Below the pieces are notes generated by a model. It did no database searches and was not told where the DNA came from. It saw nothing but the letters and a program-made list of their open reading frames with translations. The translations under genes were made by a program, and so were the position numbers. A stretch of DNA of 64,000 nt from Blattamonas nauphoetae (lineage: Eukaryota > Preaxostyla > Oxymonadida). Below, one piece after another: positions 1 to 10,873 of the stretch; position 1 is the stretch's first letter, and every line of letters begins with the position of its first letter. Location of the stretch: assembly GCA_033064195.1 (NCBI GenBank), contig JARBJD010000001.1:788975-852974 (forward strand), in the 5' to 3' direction.

Positions 1-1902
1 CTGTGTGAAGAAAGATTGCTCGACAATATGTCTTAAGGCCGGAGCGAGTGATTCTTGTTCTGGGAGGCTCCGAATGGACTGTTGGGCTGGTTCATTGTTG
101 TACAGAATAATCCCAAGAGCAAGCAGAAGAGCAATAAGAACAGAATCAACGTTATTTCCAGGAGCAAGCGTGAATGCAGAGTATGAGAGCGAGTTATTCA
201 TTGCTGGGCTCACCTCGGCTGGGGTGTTCGCAACTTGTGCCTGGTAGATGATGGAGCGGGCAAGCTCCACAGTGCAATTCTGGTACAGTTGCGGGATTGA
301 GGACCGTCTCTGGTCCATCACAATGGCGATGTTGTGAAGGAAGCACGCGCCGACCTGTTGGATTGAGGGGGCCTGTGATTGACGGATCATCCAACACCCA
401 ACATCGAGAAAGCTGAGGAGGTATTCAGGGTTGGTGAGGAAAGCAACTCCCATTTCGCTACCACACATATTCACGCAGATTCTCATCGTCATTACAATAA
501 CACTGGCGACTGTTTTGGAAACTTGGCCGTCAGCGGGATTGATCAGCTTGTCCATCACTTCTATAACATAATTGTCCATCAGACCAAGAATGGAAAGGCG
601 GTTAGGTTTTGCAGTCCCGGTTTGATCTGGCGGAGCGAATCGAGGAACGCAAAGTCGTTCGCAGCCGAGTTTATTGAGTGAGATGATCCGAAGCACATCA
701 ATGACAGGAAGGATGAAGTCAAGTGGCCAAGTGATTCGGAGACGTTGGAGAAGGTTTATAAGTTGCTCAGGAACATGGTAGAGGTTGCGATTTTCTTTGT
801 CTTGTAGAATTCGAGATAAAAGGTTGTGGGTGTCTTTTGATTTCATCGATTCCTTTTCTGAAGAAGAGAGAAGCATTGGGTTGCGCACAAATTGTGGTTG
901 TGATGGGTCTTTGGATGGTCGGGAGATATACGCTTTGTTTTGATCGGTCATGGCCTTTTCGAGCAATTCGGCATTTCTCATGAAGCGAGAAATTAATTGA
1001 TCAAGGTCAGCCGTTTCATAAATATAGAGGGATGGTTGTGAGAAACTAAATTGCGGCGTTTGGTACTGAGACATTGAGAGTGAGTGGGTAGCACCAAATT
1101 GGGGGAACTGGGGTTGCCCAGTGGCATTGAATGTGATTTGTGCTTGTCCAGAGAGGGAGGGATTGAATGATGTCATCTAGAAACGGTGATAAGTCAACAA
1201 GGAGATACTTCAGAATGGTGGTTTGGTTGTTGTTGGACTTGTTGATGAGAGGGGCGAATGATATCTGAAAAAACTCATTCATAAGGACGCCTAACATACC
1301 GGCGGACAATGGTTGTCCAATTAAGAATGTGGTGATTTCAGAAGCAAATTTTGAACCAACTGCAGTGTCAGGATCATCAATAGATGCTGCTGCTTCGGCT
1401 TGAATTGACTGTATCCATTGGTGAAATGTTGCTTGATCCGTGTGTGTATCGCCGAGACTGAAATAATTGCGTGAGAAGAACGGGGAGAAACACAAACTAT
1501 ATTGCCTGGAGAAATCTGCCCAATTGACATTCACCCTTCCAAAAAATAAAGTGATAAGACATGAAAATAATCGTTGAGGTCATACAACGTTGTTTCTATG
1601 GAAGAGGGAGCAGATAACATTTTTCGAAGAAATTGATGAGCGTAAGGATAAAATGCAGACTGTATGATGCCATTGAAGAAATAGTACTCAGATGATCTGA
1701 ATTATGCCCAAACACAGGGGATAATTGGAGAAAAAAGCCGAATAAGGTGACAACGAACTCTGACAGACCCGACGGCGATGGTGACCAAATTTCGTTTAAA
1801 TTGAGGAGAAAAAGGCACAATCCCTCCTTGTTGAGGGGTATAAGTTGGATAGAGCTCGTATAATCGCGCAGATACCGTGGACTGCGACATTGCCCTGCCC
1901 AT
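1..1902 (-). CDS. PPPDE (DeSI-like) domain fused to PUL domain, 3' end cut by window edge
   Basis: Exons read on the minus strand: 1902-1769, 1696-1535, 1457-1300, 1264-1239 (26 nt) and 1176 to beyond base 1. All junctions are GT-AG and keep one frame. The first ~170 residues resemble the PPPDE/DeSI deSUMOylase fold: LVTIAVG..EYYFFNGI matches the family's HTSVVVYG-EYFFG-GI, and GSKFASEITTFLIG matches its C-N-x-F...FLTG segment. In this alignment the catalytic His (before the beta strand) is Leu and the catalytic Cys is Ser, so the domain looks inactive. A Q/S/P-rich linker follows, then a PUL domain (armadillo-like, PLAA/Ufd3/Lub1 type) with WPLDFILPVIDVLRI and LLALGIILYNNEPAQQS. PUL domains in that family bind Cdc48/p97, so an adaptor role in ubiquitin or SUMO handling is inferred. 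PPPDE-PUL combinations are known in plants. ATG at 1890 is an alternative start. PUL is well supported; PPPDE less so. Confidence 0.6.
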
Positions 1903-2159
1903 AAGTTTCTCAAATTTGTGTGGCGAAAACGGCGGAAGAGACAGTACGCTAAGCCTCTCTATTTATGATCGTGCTGCGTTGCCGTGAAAACACAGTACTT
2001 AAAATCAGGCAAAAACTTGAAGCCATCAAATGCTTCAGGAGATGTCTGATATGACTAGTTCCAGATCAATTTAGGTTGATTTTGGAAGAAAAACACCGGA
2101 GCGTCGTTCGTTTCAATTTATGTCAGATAAAAAATGCAAGATTAACCAGGCTGTTATGT

Positions 2160-2451
2160 TTACTTCTTTTCCACAGCCTTGGCTTCCCACTTACTGCCCT
2201 TCTTGACAACATGACGAACGTTGTGCTTGCGGGCCATTTTCAGGTTGTGAAGATATTTTGGGTCCATCTATTCAGAAGTTTTGACGAAGAGACGAGAGAA
2301 TTAGGGAGTGAAAATTCATGATAATGATGGAAAAATATGAAGAAGATACATAGCGGATGGATCCCTTCACGTGTTTGTTGACCCTTTTGATACCATTGCG
2401 GTGAGCTTTGCTGTTCTGGTTGTGATTTGTGTGGTTCTTTGATTTCGCCAT
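2160..2451 (-). CDS. RPL29: 60S ribosomal protein eL29
   Basis: Two coding exons, 2451-2350 and 2267-2160, give 69 residues. Exon 1 starts MAKSKNHTNHNQNSKAHRNG, the near-invariant eL29 N-terminus, and exon 2 continues with MDPKYLHNLKMARKHN, matching the family's VDPKFLRNxRFAKKHN. The intron (2268-2349) is GT-AG, in phase 0, and lies at the usual spot before the DPK motif. A 3' splice-like cctcag sits about 5 nt upstream of the ATG, so a further intron in the 5' UTR is likely, as is common in ribosomal protein genes. eL29 sits on the large subunit near the P-stalk side. The length is typical of short protist and yeast versions (59-70 aa). Identification is very secure. Confidence 0.97.
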
Positions 2452-2754
2452 TTGGTCTGAGGAAAGGAGAATGTAAGGACACAAATAAGGCACAAAGAAG
2501 AGTGTTATGGATAAAAATCACATGAAGGGAAATGATATGATGATAAAACATTGACAAACAAACTGACCTTGACTCTGGATCGACAATCCCACAAGCTACT
2601 TTTCAGAATCGAGAATCATAAATAGTCGATCTGCAGATCATAATATCTCGTGAAGTCATGATAAACAGACGAAAACATGAAATTTGAAAAATGAGAAGAT
2701 CATGGTGAATCAAACAAAAGAATTCCTTTCTTCAGAGTTCGACAACTTCTTTAA
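2452..2754. other. Intergenic / 5' UTR of eL29
   Basis: About 300 bp between the eL29 start and the stop of the La-fusion gene upstream. It is AT-rich, has no convincing coding frame, and probably holds the eL29 promoter and a spliced 5' UTR leader. I saw no repeat or recognisable motif. Confidence 0.6.
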
Positions 2755-5069
2755 TCAATCCCAGTCATTAAATACATCCTCAACTTTCTCCTTCTTCGGT
2801 TTAAGCTCCCCACTGGTCATCTGAGCCTTGAATGGAAGATATGCTTGCCGGAAGTGGTGATTCTGGAGAGAACTTGGGTCTATTTCGAGGATGGTCTCGA
2901 GGTCAGCCAGTGCCTGTTCGTTGATATCCATCTGGCGAAGGAAGAAAGAACGGTGGAAGAGTGCTTCCATTCGGAGGTGGTCGATGGAAGATGTGTGAGG
3001 GATCGACGGAACAAACGTGCCAGCTCGAATCTGCTGCCTTCGGATGGCCATCAACTGCGTCTCGCGGATTGTGGACAGAACAGAGTCGCAGACGACCTTT
3101 CCCTTCTCCGCAGAGAACGTCTCGCTGCTCCATCCTTCCACAACACCTCTCCGATGGAGACGGATGATTTCCAAACCAATTTGGGCTTTGGCCTTCGTCA
3201 CAACTCGCTCGATTTTGAGATATTTTTTGGTGATGGGAGGGAGAGGAGTGGCATTGTGCACAAACTTCTCTTCGTCTTCAGCCAGCTCGTCGAGAACCAC
3301 AGCACCATCATCGAAGTCGAAGATGCGGCGTTCCTCGCCATCGTCCGAATTTAGAGCTCGTTGTCTCTGTCGCTCGATGAGAATCTTTTCCTCTTCTGTA
3401 ATCCGCCCCTTCAGGCCCTCATGCCACTCTTTCGGCTTCCGGATCTCTTCTTTGATGGCCTCTTCATCCACCCAGAACTCTTCGTCGTCTTCAAATCCAG
3501 CGTCGAGTTCGGTCGGAAGAGGAGGCGGTGGTGGTTCTGCCTCTTTGGCTTCCTTCTTCTTCCGCTTGAAATACTCCTTCTTTTCCTTCACTCTTTTCTT
3601 CTCCTTTTCTTGATAATCCACCCATTCCTCCCCACACCACCGCTGCCACTGGACGAGGTATTCTCCGGCCCTGTTGAGCGTCTGAAGTGCCTGTGCAGGA
3701 CCGGTCGTCTTTAGAAGTCGAGCGGTCTCCAACTCCACACGACATCCGATCAGAGATTCTCGGAGTGTGGTCTGGCGTGGTTTGTTTGGCTGTTGTGCCT
3801 TGGGCGGTTGGGTGGTGTGGTCAGACAGGAGACGAGGGGAACCCATTCGAGGAACCCAACCAAGCAACTCGATTCGAAGCGAGACAGACATGAATCGGCG
3901 GAGAGTTGGGTCGTTCATCGCAGTTTTGGTGTCGAACGAAGGAGGCGTTGAGGGAAAGAGAGTGTCGAAAGATGGGAGAGGTTCGAAGGGATCAATTGCG
4001 AGCGAGGCGTCAGTCAGAGTGGATGTGAAGAAGGTGTCGATGGAGAGGTGAGGAGGGAGGACGAAGATTGCAGTCTCTCCTCGATTCATCGTCTGGACCA
4101 GCATCGGAAGAAGTGCGGTGAGTGGAGTCAGCCCTTTCTTCTTCGCGTGGATGGCCAGTAACCGTTCTTTCCACACTTCGTCGAAGTTCTGATTGGGTTC
4201 GGGGATGTCGAAGGGGTAGGTGGAACCAGGCGTTCGGAAAATCACTTTTCGAGTTGAGGTGAGGTATCCTGTTAGAGTGACAGTGACACGGCTTTTTGGA
4301 GTGGGGAAATATGGGTGGTAGAAGGGACAAGAAAAAGTGGGTATTGTGAAAAGTTGAGACGTTCGAATGGAGTCGATGTCTGGAGGAGGAATTGGGGGCT
4401 GAAGTGGGGGAATCGTGTTGAAATCTCCATGACGGAGAATTCTTTTATGGATGGTGGGTTCCGTTTTGAGTGGTTGATATTGTTCAGGGAGTTTTTGTTT
4501 GAGAATCGGTTGAATTAAAGAATTGTGCAATGAATTTTCATTTGATTGAATAAACATTTGAGTAATTTCGTTTAGTGACGTATGAACAGCTGATAAATCC
4601 AGGAATGCAGTCTCGAAAAAATTCAGTTCAGGGATATTTGGCTTGCCTCCTTCGTCGAGAAGGTCTTCTTCAGGGAAGAGTTTAAACTTGGATTTTGCAA
4701 CTTCGATTGATCCTATGTATGGATGAGAACGTCTGATTTTCTTATCTGGTTCAATTTCAAGATCAAAATCCTCAGATTCAGTCGCAGCCTGAAGACAGGA
4801 AAAGAGGCTGAATTCATGAGTAAAACAAACCAAAACGATAGTATGAGAATCAACCTTTAACTTTTTCAGTGCTGGATGATTTACAAGAAGATCAATTGGA
4901 ATCCATCCTGAAATTCGTGGAGTGAAGATAAAGTGTGGATACCGTCATGATTACGGGTTTCTTCGACTAGAAATCCATCTCGTTGGTAGTGATCGTTGGA
5001 GAAAATCGATTCAAGAGTTTTTCTCACACGGTTAACATGATTTTCCTCGAGTTTCCGACCATCCGTCAT
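2755..5069 (-). CDS. La-motif / FKBP-like / TPR fusion protein
   Basis: Exons 5069-4943, 4907-4855 and 4788-2755 encode 737 aa. Residues ~5-80 form a La motif (La-type winged helix): VRKTLESIFSNDHYQRDGFL, then WIPIDLLVNHPALKKL and EPDKKIRRS, the classic LARP pattern of YFSxxNLxxDxFL ending in IRR. Both introns fall inside it and restore the motif perfectly. Residues ~225-371 look like an FKBP fold (SRVTVTLTGYLTS, PFDI, MNRGETAIFVLP, SLRIELLGW as in FKBP VELL), but FKBP active-site aromatics are not obvious, so isomerase activity is doubtful. A TPR-like helix pair begins near residue 400, then a long K/E/P-rich charged spacer, and a final TPR (RMEALFHRSFFLRQMDINEQ) near 680-715. The order FKBP then TPR mimics FKBP5/6-type immunophilins. 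An RNA-binding N-terminus on such a protein is not an arrangement I know. Role: inferred RNA-linked cochaperone. Confidence 0.75.
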
Positions 5070-5212
5070 TCGTGATGGGCCGTCGTTTTCTCTTAATCCA
5101 AGAGTTCAACTGTCCTGACGAGTGGAGTGCCACAAAACATTCAAACAACCATCCGAAAATTAGGAGTTTGATTTGTGAGATGGCAAAAATAAGACGGAAA
5201 CACAACGCTGAA

Positions 5213-7296
5213 TCATTTCTTCGGCATCGGCCTGTTCTTCGGTGCTGCTGGGGCTAAATGAATGTAAAATCAAGCACAATACATACGTTTTCCACCCTTG
5301 TATTTAATAGTCAATGCAGCTTTTTCTCCTTTCTTCCTTGTCTCTTCAATTTCTGCGTTGATTTTGTTCAAGATTCCGTCCGTCCTCTCCTTCTCACTTT
5401 CGTACGTGAAGAAGAGAGACTCGATATCTGCCATACTCATCACAAATCTTTCATTCACCTCACGACTGAGGGCAAATTCTTCCTCTTTCAGTGCATTTTC
5501 TAAGTCTTTGGCGTTCTTCTCATTCAATTCCTGAGCTTCCTTCAATTCTCGCGCCTTCTCATCCCGATCACTTTGCTTCTTTTCAACTTGTTTCCGCTGT
5601 TCAGTGAGTTGTTGTTGCAATTGTGTTGTTAATTCGTCACTTTGACTTTGGATTTGTTTGATCTCTCCTTCCACTTTGGAGATTTCCTTATTAACACGAA
5701 TAATTTGTCGTCGTGTATGGCGAAGATCACGAACTACCTTTGGAAGATGTTCTAACTCACGAAGGAGATGGGCGATCTCTTCTTTCATTCGATTTGGTCC
5801 GAAGTTCTTTTTACTGAGCTGATTCTGAGTTGTGATGCGTTGAATATCAGATTGTACCTGTCGAGGTAGGAGAGACCCTTGAAGAGTAATCCGAAGGAGG
5901 GTTGTGTTTGGGGCTAACAGTTGTAGAAACTCCTGCCCAAGCTCTAAAACGAGAGGAGGTGAAGAGATGAAATTGAAAAGAGTGAGTCATACTGTTCGAA
6001 ATGAAGTTGGAGTGAAGAAGTAATGTCGTGATGGTTGTATTTACTGAGAGAGTGTTGAAGAGTTCGATCGCTCCATCGTCTTCAATTTTGCACGACGAAA
6101 AGTCGACGTATTCCACAGTATTGTTATCTGACAATGCTTCTGCGATAGTTTTCACCCCAGAACCTAACGAATTCCCTTTCAGTATCAATCGAGTGATGTT
6201 CGTGAGAGGATTGGAAAGAACAGCTGCAAGTGAGGTACATCCCGTTGCTGTGCACCCACAATCACTAAGGTCCAGAATGGTCAAAGTGCTATTGGTTTCT
6301 TCTCCCTCATTCTCCCCACCAATCAGTGAATGACAGATTTCATGGAGACCATAGTCTTCAATTCCAGTTGAACTCAGATTGAGTTCCTTCAAAGTCCTGT
6401 TTGACACGAGGGCACGAGAGAGTGTGTCGGCTCCACGTGCAGTGAGTTTACAGTTCGCAAGGTTCAGGCGTTCGATTGATCGATTCTCTGTGAGAAGTGC
6501 AGACAGAGCATCAAACGCCTGAAAACCAAGACCCGGATTATCACGAAGGTCCAGTTCAGTAACATAATTATATGGTTTCATTGCAGTAAAAAGCGACACA
6601 GCGTTCTTGGTCTGCATTTTTGTTCCACCTAATTCAAGAGAGGTGAGATTTGGATGAGTTGAAACGATATCACAAAGCAGTTCGGTTGGATCTGCGCTCT
6701 TTTCTCCTATTTTACTCGCAGTGACCGCTCCTGATGAAGAAGTTTTGGAGAAAAATGGATTGTTGTTGAGACCAAGTTTTTTGAGTGTCGTATTCTGTTG
6801 AAGGCCTTGAAAAATACTAACGCTACCAAGATGTCCTATTGAATTTCCATGAAGGGCTCCTTCACAAGAACCAAGAAGGAGTTGTTCAATCGAGTGATTT
6901 GAAGCGAGCATGTGACCAATCGAGATGGAGCCTTCGTCACTGATGTCATTCGATTCCATATTCAAATATTTTAGCGTTTGATTCGTTTGAGCAAGTTGCA
7001 TGACAGCGACACAACCAATGTCACCATGGATGTTGTTTGAGAGATCGATGTGTCGAATGTCATGCTTTCTCAGATTCTTTGCAAGGACAATTGCCGAATT
7101 GACACCTAACCTCAACTTGGAGAGTGATAAGCGTCCTTGTTCAAGAGGAAGAATGATTCTTCGCTTCAACATTTCGAGATCTTCATGATGTGGCTCTTCA
7201 TCGTTATCTGATGTTGAAATCGAATATGAGCTCAATAAATGGCCAACCCTTTGCACGTGCTTCGTACAGTTCCTGGATAAATTCTTCAACATTCAT
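5213..7296 (-). CDS. Leucine-rich repeat (RI-type) protein with coiled-coil tail
   Basis: Exons 7296-7248, 7207-5993, 5943-5287 and 5253-5213 give 653 aa. After a short N-terminus (MNVEEFIQELYEARAK) come about a dozen ribonuclease-inhibitor-type LRRs, for example IRHIDLSNN, LEKLGL-like repeats, ITRLILKGNSLGSG and VEYVDFSSCKI. A QGSLLPRQVQSDIQ segment ends the solenoid and a ~170-residue E/K/Q-rich coiled coil follows, ending in a proline-rich PPAAPKNRPMPKK tail. The frame from LRR to coiled coil is continuous only after removing the 49-nt intron 5944-5992, which shows that the two halves are one gene. LRR-plus-coiled-coil proteins of this kind are common in flagellar and cytoskeletal complexes; that role here is inference. 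I do not recognise a specific orthologue. The start was chosen because the 40-nt first intron gives a natural acidic N-terminus; an in-frame ATG at 7292 avoids that intron. Confidence 0.8.
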
Positions 7297-7457
7297 GGAT
7301 TCCGGTTTACGAAACAGTTTCTCCACAAAAACGGTTTGATCGAGTTGAGATTTGAGAAAAAGAGTTGCCCATCTTCAAAGTGAGAGAGAAGACTTCAGAA
7401 AAATCAAAGTTAATAAAAATGAGGGAGTAATTTCGAATTCGACGAGGGTAGTTGGGA

Positions 7458-8822
7458 TTAGAGGTTAGTTTGTACGGCAGCAATAATACCAGCTCCAAGT
7501 CCACTTCCGTCCTTGGTTGGAACACACCTGACCAGAGGAGGAGTCGGGCCCAATGGGAGAGAATTGAGGCTCTCAGTCAGGAAGCGTTGGAGCTCTTCTT
7601 TGTAGCCCTTGTGTTTATGGTAAATGGAGCCGTCGATGGCGACCTCGATCTCTGGGAGGGACTGGTTTTGAGTAACAATGTGCATAACAACAGTAGCGAG
7701 AGCAACCGCTGCGAAGCGGGCAGAACGGACTACGATTGCATGAAATAGAGAGCGGATGAGGAGGAGTTCATGGTAAGTGATTTTGTCCTTATCAGAGTCT
7801 GGAATCTGACCAAACTTGCAGATGAAATCACGAGTGGCTGTGAGTTGAGGAGTTGAATCGTATTCGATGATTTCGATTTCGACTGCAGTCAATTCCTCTT
7901 TAGCATCCCAGCGGTAGTTTTCAAGATCAAGATTGGACAGAACCCACCCATTCTCGATGCAGCGGTTGAGACACTTGCGAGTGATCATTGGAAGATATCG
8001 TCCGGAGACCATCTTCTCCATACGAGCAGTACCCTGCTTGCGTGTTTCATGGTTGACTGCGTCATCTTCAGGTGTGTAAGGGAAGCCATCATACGCACCC
8101 CACTCCATGTTGATGACCATGTATTCACCGTGCTTCTTTTCGGCCTCTGGACCGAGCTTTGTGATATTCTTCACTTTTTCACGATAGCATGCATTGGTTC
8201 CTGTACCAAGGATGACACCGATCTGAGTCTTTGGATTTGTGGTGGTAGCTGCACAGAGGGTCCCCACAGTGTCGTTGCAGAGGGCGACAATTTTCACCCA
8301 TTCATGATTAAGCTTTTTGAGTTGTTCATGGAGAAGCTCAACAACATCATTGCCAACGACTCCAGTCGCGATAAATTCCTTGGTCCAATAGATGAGTGAT
8401 CCAGACGAAATTCCGTTCTGCTGGATCGGGAAGGAGAAGGTGAAGCCAGCATTGAGGACGCTTGGTGTCTTTCCCATGAAGATGGTGTTCTCTGCAAGGA
8501 AGTCAACAATAAACTGGGCGATGGTGCTGAAAAGCTTTTCTGCAGTCTCAGTTTTTGGATCAAGCTCCATGCTCCTTTGGCGTGAATCAACGACTTTGTT
8601 GAGTGTAACTTTTAATAAAATGCATCGAAGATTTGTACCTCCGAAATCGATGGCCAAAAAGAATCCACTTTCTTTTCCTGATGGAATATCAGTGTATCCT
8701 GGAATCATCAGGAGTGAGCCAGGCTCACCCTTCAAGCATGATTGCATTGTTCGGAGCATATGGTCAACAATCGGACGTATCTTACACACGGGTAGGTCAA
8801 GGTTTTGAATGAAGGCTTCCAT
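7458..8822 (-). CDS. Hexokinase / glucokinase (eukaryotic hexokinase family)
   Basis: Intronless, 454 aa, close to the ~450-500 aa of single-domain hexokinases. It phosphorylates glucose and related hexoses with ATP, the first step of glycolysis, in the cytosol. Visible motifs: phosphate-1 loop FLAIDFGGTNLRC (residues 55-67), sugar-binding GFTFSFP (126-132), the catalytic-Asp segment LCNDTVGTL (181-189), VILGTGTNACY (203-213), glucose-contacting NMEWGAYDG (239-246), VAIDGSIYHKHKGYK, and adenosine-site DGSGLGAGI near the C-terminus. No targeting peptide is evident. The ATG at 8822 is the first in frame. The gene sits in a minus-strand run behind the LRR gene. A galactokinase gene 26 kb away complements it as an entry point for sugars. 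Confidence 0.95.
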   Translation of the reverse strand: MEAFIQNLDLPVCKIRPIVDHMLRTMQSCLKGEPGSLLMIPGYTDIPSGKESGFFLAIDFGGTNLRCILLKVTLNKVVDSRQRSMELDPKTETAEKLFSTIAQFIVDFLAENTIFMGKTPSVLNAGFTFSFPIQQNGISSGSLIYWTKEFIATGVVGNDVVELLHEQLKKLNHEWVKIVALCNDTVGTLCAATTTNPKTQIGVILGTGTNACYREKVKNITKLGPEAEKKHGEYMVINMEWGAYDGFPYTPEDDAVNHETRKQGTARMEKMVSGRYLPMITRKCLNRCIENGWVLSNLDLENYRWDAKEELTAVEIEIIEYDSTPQLTATRDFICKFGQIPDSDKDKITYHELLLIRSLFHAIVVRSARFAAVALATVVMHIVTQNQSLPEIEVAIDGSIYHKHKGYKEELQRFLTESLNSLPLGPTPPLVRCVPTKDGSGLGAGIIAAVQTNL

Positions 8823-9054
8823 CACTAATTAGTTCGATCAAACCCTCAATCTTCAGTCAAAATTTTTATTTTTTCTTGAAGCTCGTACCCATTTTGATCT
8901 GCTCAACCTGGGCATGAATCCAGAGAATATGACCAGTTTCCTGGATAATTGAGACAGAACGAGAATCTCATCTCCTGTGAACTGGAAACGAAGTTTTCGG
9001 TGAGAAATGAAGATAATCGTGAAATGTTCCAGAATCAAGACAATGAAGAGACAA

Positions 9055-10090
9055 TCATTGACGATAAAGTGCGTCAATCAGCGTCTGCGCAGAGGGAGAC
9101 ACTTTTTCGTCTTCCAAAATCTAAGAAGATGAGAGAGAGAGAGGGGACGATACATTAATTGCGATGAAATTAAGAAGTTCATTCACATCGATCTCGACCA
9201 ACGCCCTGCTGCCCCATCGATATTCAAACGACCCCGTCGATGTTGCTGGTGTAGCTGTGTGAGAAGACATGGCACCGATTTCTGCGGTGACCCTGCTACG
9301 TTGAAGGTAGCGCATCTGCACAAGATCAGATGTAATCAGCTGGTTAACGTTTCCAAGCTGTTCATCTTCTTCTTTTGGGTCGAGTCCGAGGAACGAGAGG
9401 TAATACCAAAAATCATCTGATGGGAGTGACGGAAAGAATGAGAGACCTTCTAAAATTGGTCCTCCAAACAAGAATATGATCGAGAGAACAACGAAAACGA
9501 TTCCATATAAGGACGCATTTTCAGGAGGACCAAGTTTATTCAGATCTTGCCTTGAAAGAGTGCTGACGAGAGCGAAGGAAGGAGCAGCATGTGGTTTCTT
9601 TGTCTCTGTTTTTTCTCCAGAAATATCTGGCTCTCGATCAAGGCGAGGAACTTCCACAAGTCTAATTCCAAAGTATTCCACCAAATGTGCGTTTACTTGG
9701 TTCAGAATATCTTCTTTACTTTTCTTTGTACTCTGTCAGAATGGTAGTGCATAAAATGCCAGAAAAAATGTTGAGAAACACTAAAAACTAGAATTACCTT
9801 TGGATATTGTGAGAGAATTTTGGTTAAATCGGATGTAGTAAAAAGCCGACCTTGACCTTGTTTGAAGAGGACGTGGCGAATTATATCGGCAGCTATGTTT
9901 CCCTAAAGAAAGAGTACACCATAAATTTGTAATTATAAATCAAATATCGGAATGTAAATAAAACTGGTCTGATTTCTGATGAGGTAATGTCCTGAGTAAA
10001 AGTGAGTCGTGGTATCTTGAAGAAAAGGAGAAATAGAAATACCTCTTCTGGTTCATCTTCTTCTATCGTGTGTGAATAGTCGATATTCAT
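9055..10090 (-). CDS. NSMCE3: NSE3/MAGE subunit of the SMC5/6 complex
   Basis: Exons 10090-10043, 9902-9798, 9732-9154 and 9120-9055 encode 265 aa. The MAGE-homology domain is clear after splicing: GNIAADIIRHVLFKQGQ and TTSDLTKIL (first winged helix), NAHLVEYFGIRLVEV (the FGIxLxEV segment), a hydrophobic GIVFVVLSIIFLFGGPI helix, LVQMRYLQRSRV (as in FVQxKYLEYRRV) and the signature FEYRWGSRALVEID matching YEFLWGPRAHxE. Nse3 binds DNA and the RING protein Nse1 in the SMC5/6 complex, which acts in DNA repair and chromosome segregation. Protists usually carry one MAGE gene, so this is NSE3 and not a paralogue. Its start lies 87 bp from the eL32 start on the other strand, so the two share a promoter region. 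Confidence 0.9.
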
Positions 10091-10177
10091 CAATTAAAAG
10101 ACAAATATCGGTGACTGAGTGTGTGAATCGTGAGTTATGGGGCGAAAAATAAATACATCTTTGACATTGATCTTCCA

Positions 10178-10701
10178 ATGGTGAGAAAGGTATTTCTTCA
10201 CGTTATTCTCCCAGCTCTCCGTTTCCAATAACCTATTCGTAGCCCGTTATCGTCAAGAAGAGAACCAAGCGTTTCCTCCGTTTTGAGTCTGATAAACTCA
10301 AGACAATCAACGTTCGCCCTTTCTAGCTGTCCTTCATCATGTTCATCATTTTCATGAACTCTTTTCTGTTTAACTACTAATTTACTCAGCCAAGCTGGAG
10401 AAGGCCAAGAGGTATTGACAACGGAGCCCGCAGAAAGTACCTTGGCGCTCCACGCCTCGTCAACATCGGCTATGGCAGTGCTAAGTCAACCCGCCACATG
10501 CTTCCTAATGGTTACTACAAGTTCCGTGTTTTCAACGCCAAAGAGCTCGATATGATCATGATGCAATCACACAAATATTGCGCTGAAATCGCTCACACTG
10601 TTGGTGCCAAATCCCGCGTCCAAATCCGTGAACGTGCTGCAGAGCTCGGAATTCGTGTCATTAATGGCAAGAGTGGTGTCCGCAAGCCTGAGGCAAAGTA
10701 A
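10178..10701 (+). CDS. RPL32: 60S ribosomal protein eL32
   Basis: Exons 10178-10189 (only four codons), 10243-10311 and 10390-10701 give 130 aa, matching the ~130-135 aa of eL32. The spliced start MVRKPVIVKKRTKRF matches KPKIVKKRTKKF; SWRRPRGIDNGARRK and LVNIGYGSAKSTRHMLPNG follow exactly as in the family, and the end ERAAELGIRVIN is diagnostic. The second intron was placed by alignment: reading through gives a stop, and the length around TINPSWRRPRG equals the human protein only if gttcgc...cag is removed. A TACTAAT-like branch site lies just before its 3' end. The gene is divergent from NSE3 with 87 bp between starts, which must contain both promoters. Confidence 0.97.
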
Positions 10702-10873
10702 AGGAGAGATCTGATACGTGAACAGAGCATTGGGGTTCTTTCATTTCTCACCTGATTTGCTCCGAAGATTTTATTCTCTGAAGTTTGTCTTTCGAGATTC
10801 TATCGAATGACATCGCTTTCTTTCTCAATAACATATATTTCGCAGAGTGGAGATTTTGATCATCCCATGGCGA

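Noticed and set aside
1-1176. PLAA/Doa1 orthologue
   Set aside because: PUL matches, but no WD40 repeats or PFU domain precede it; the upstream exons look PPPDE-like.
3017-3613. Plus-strand frame of 198 codons within the La-FKBP-TPR gene
   Set aside because: Ser/Arg-rich antisense shadow of a charged coding region, without domain signs.
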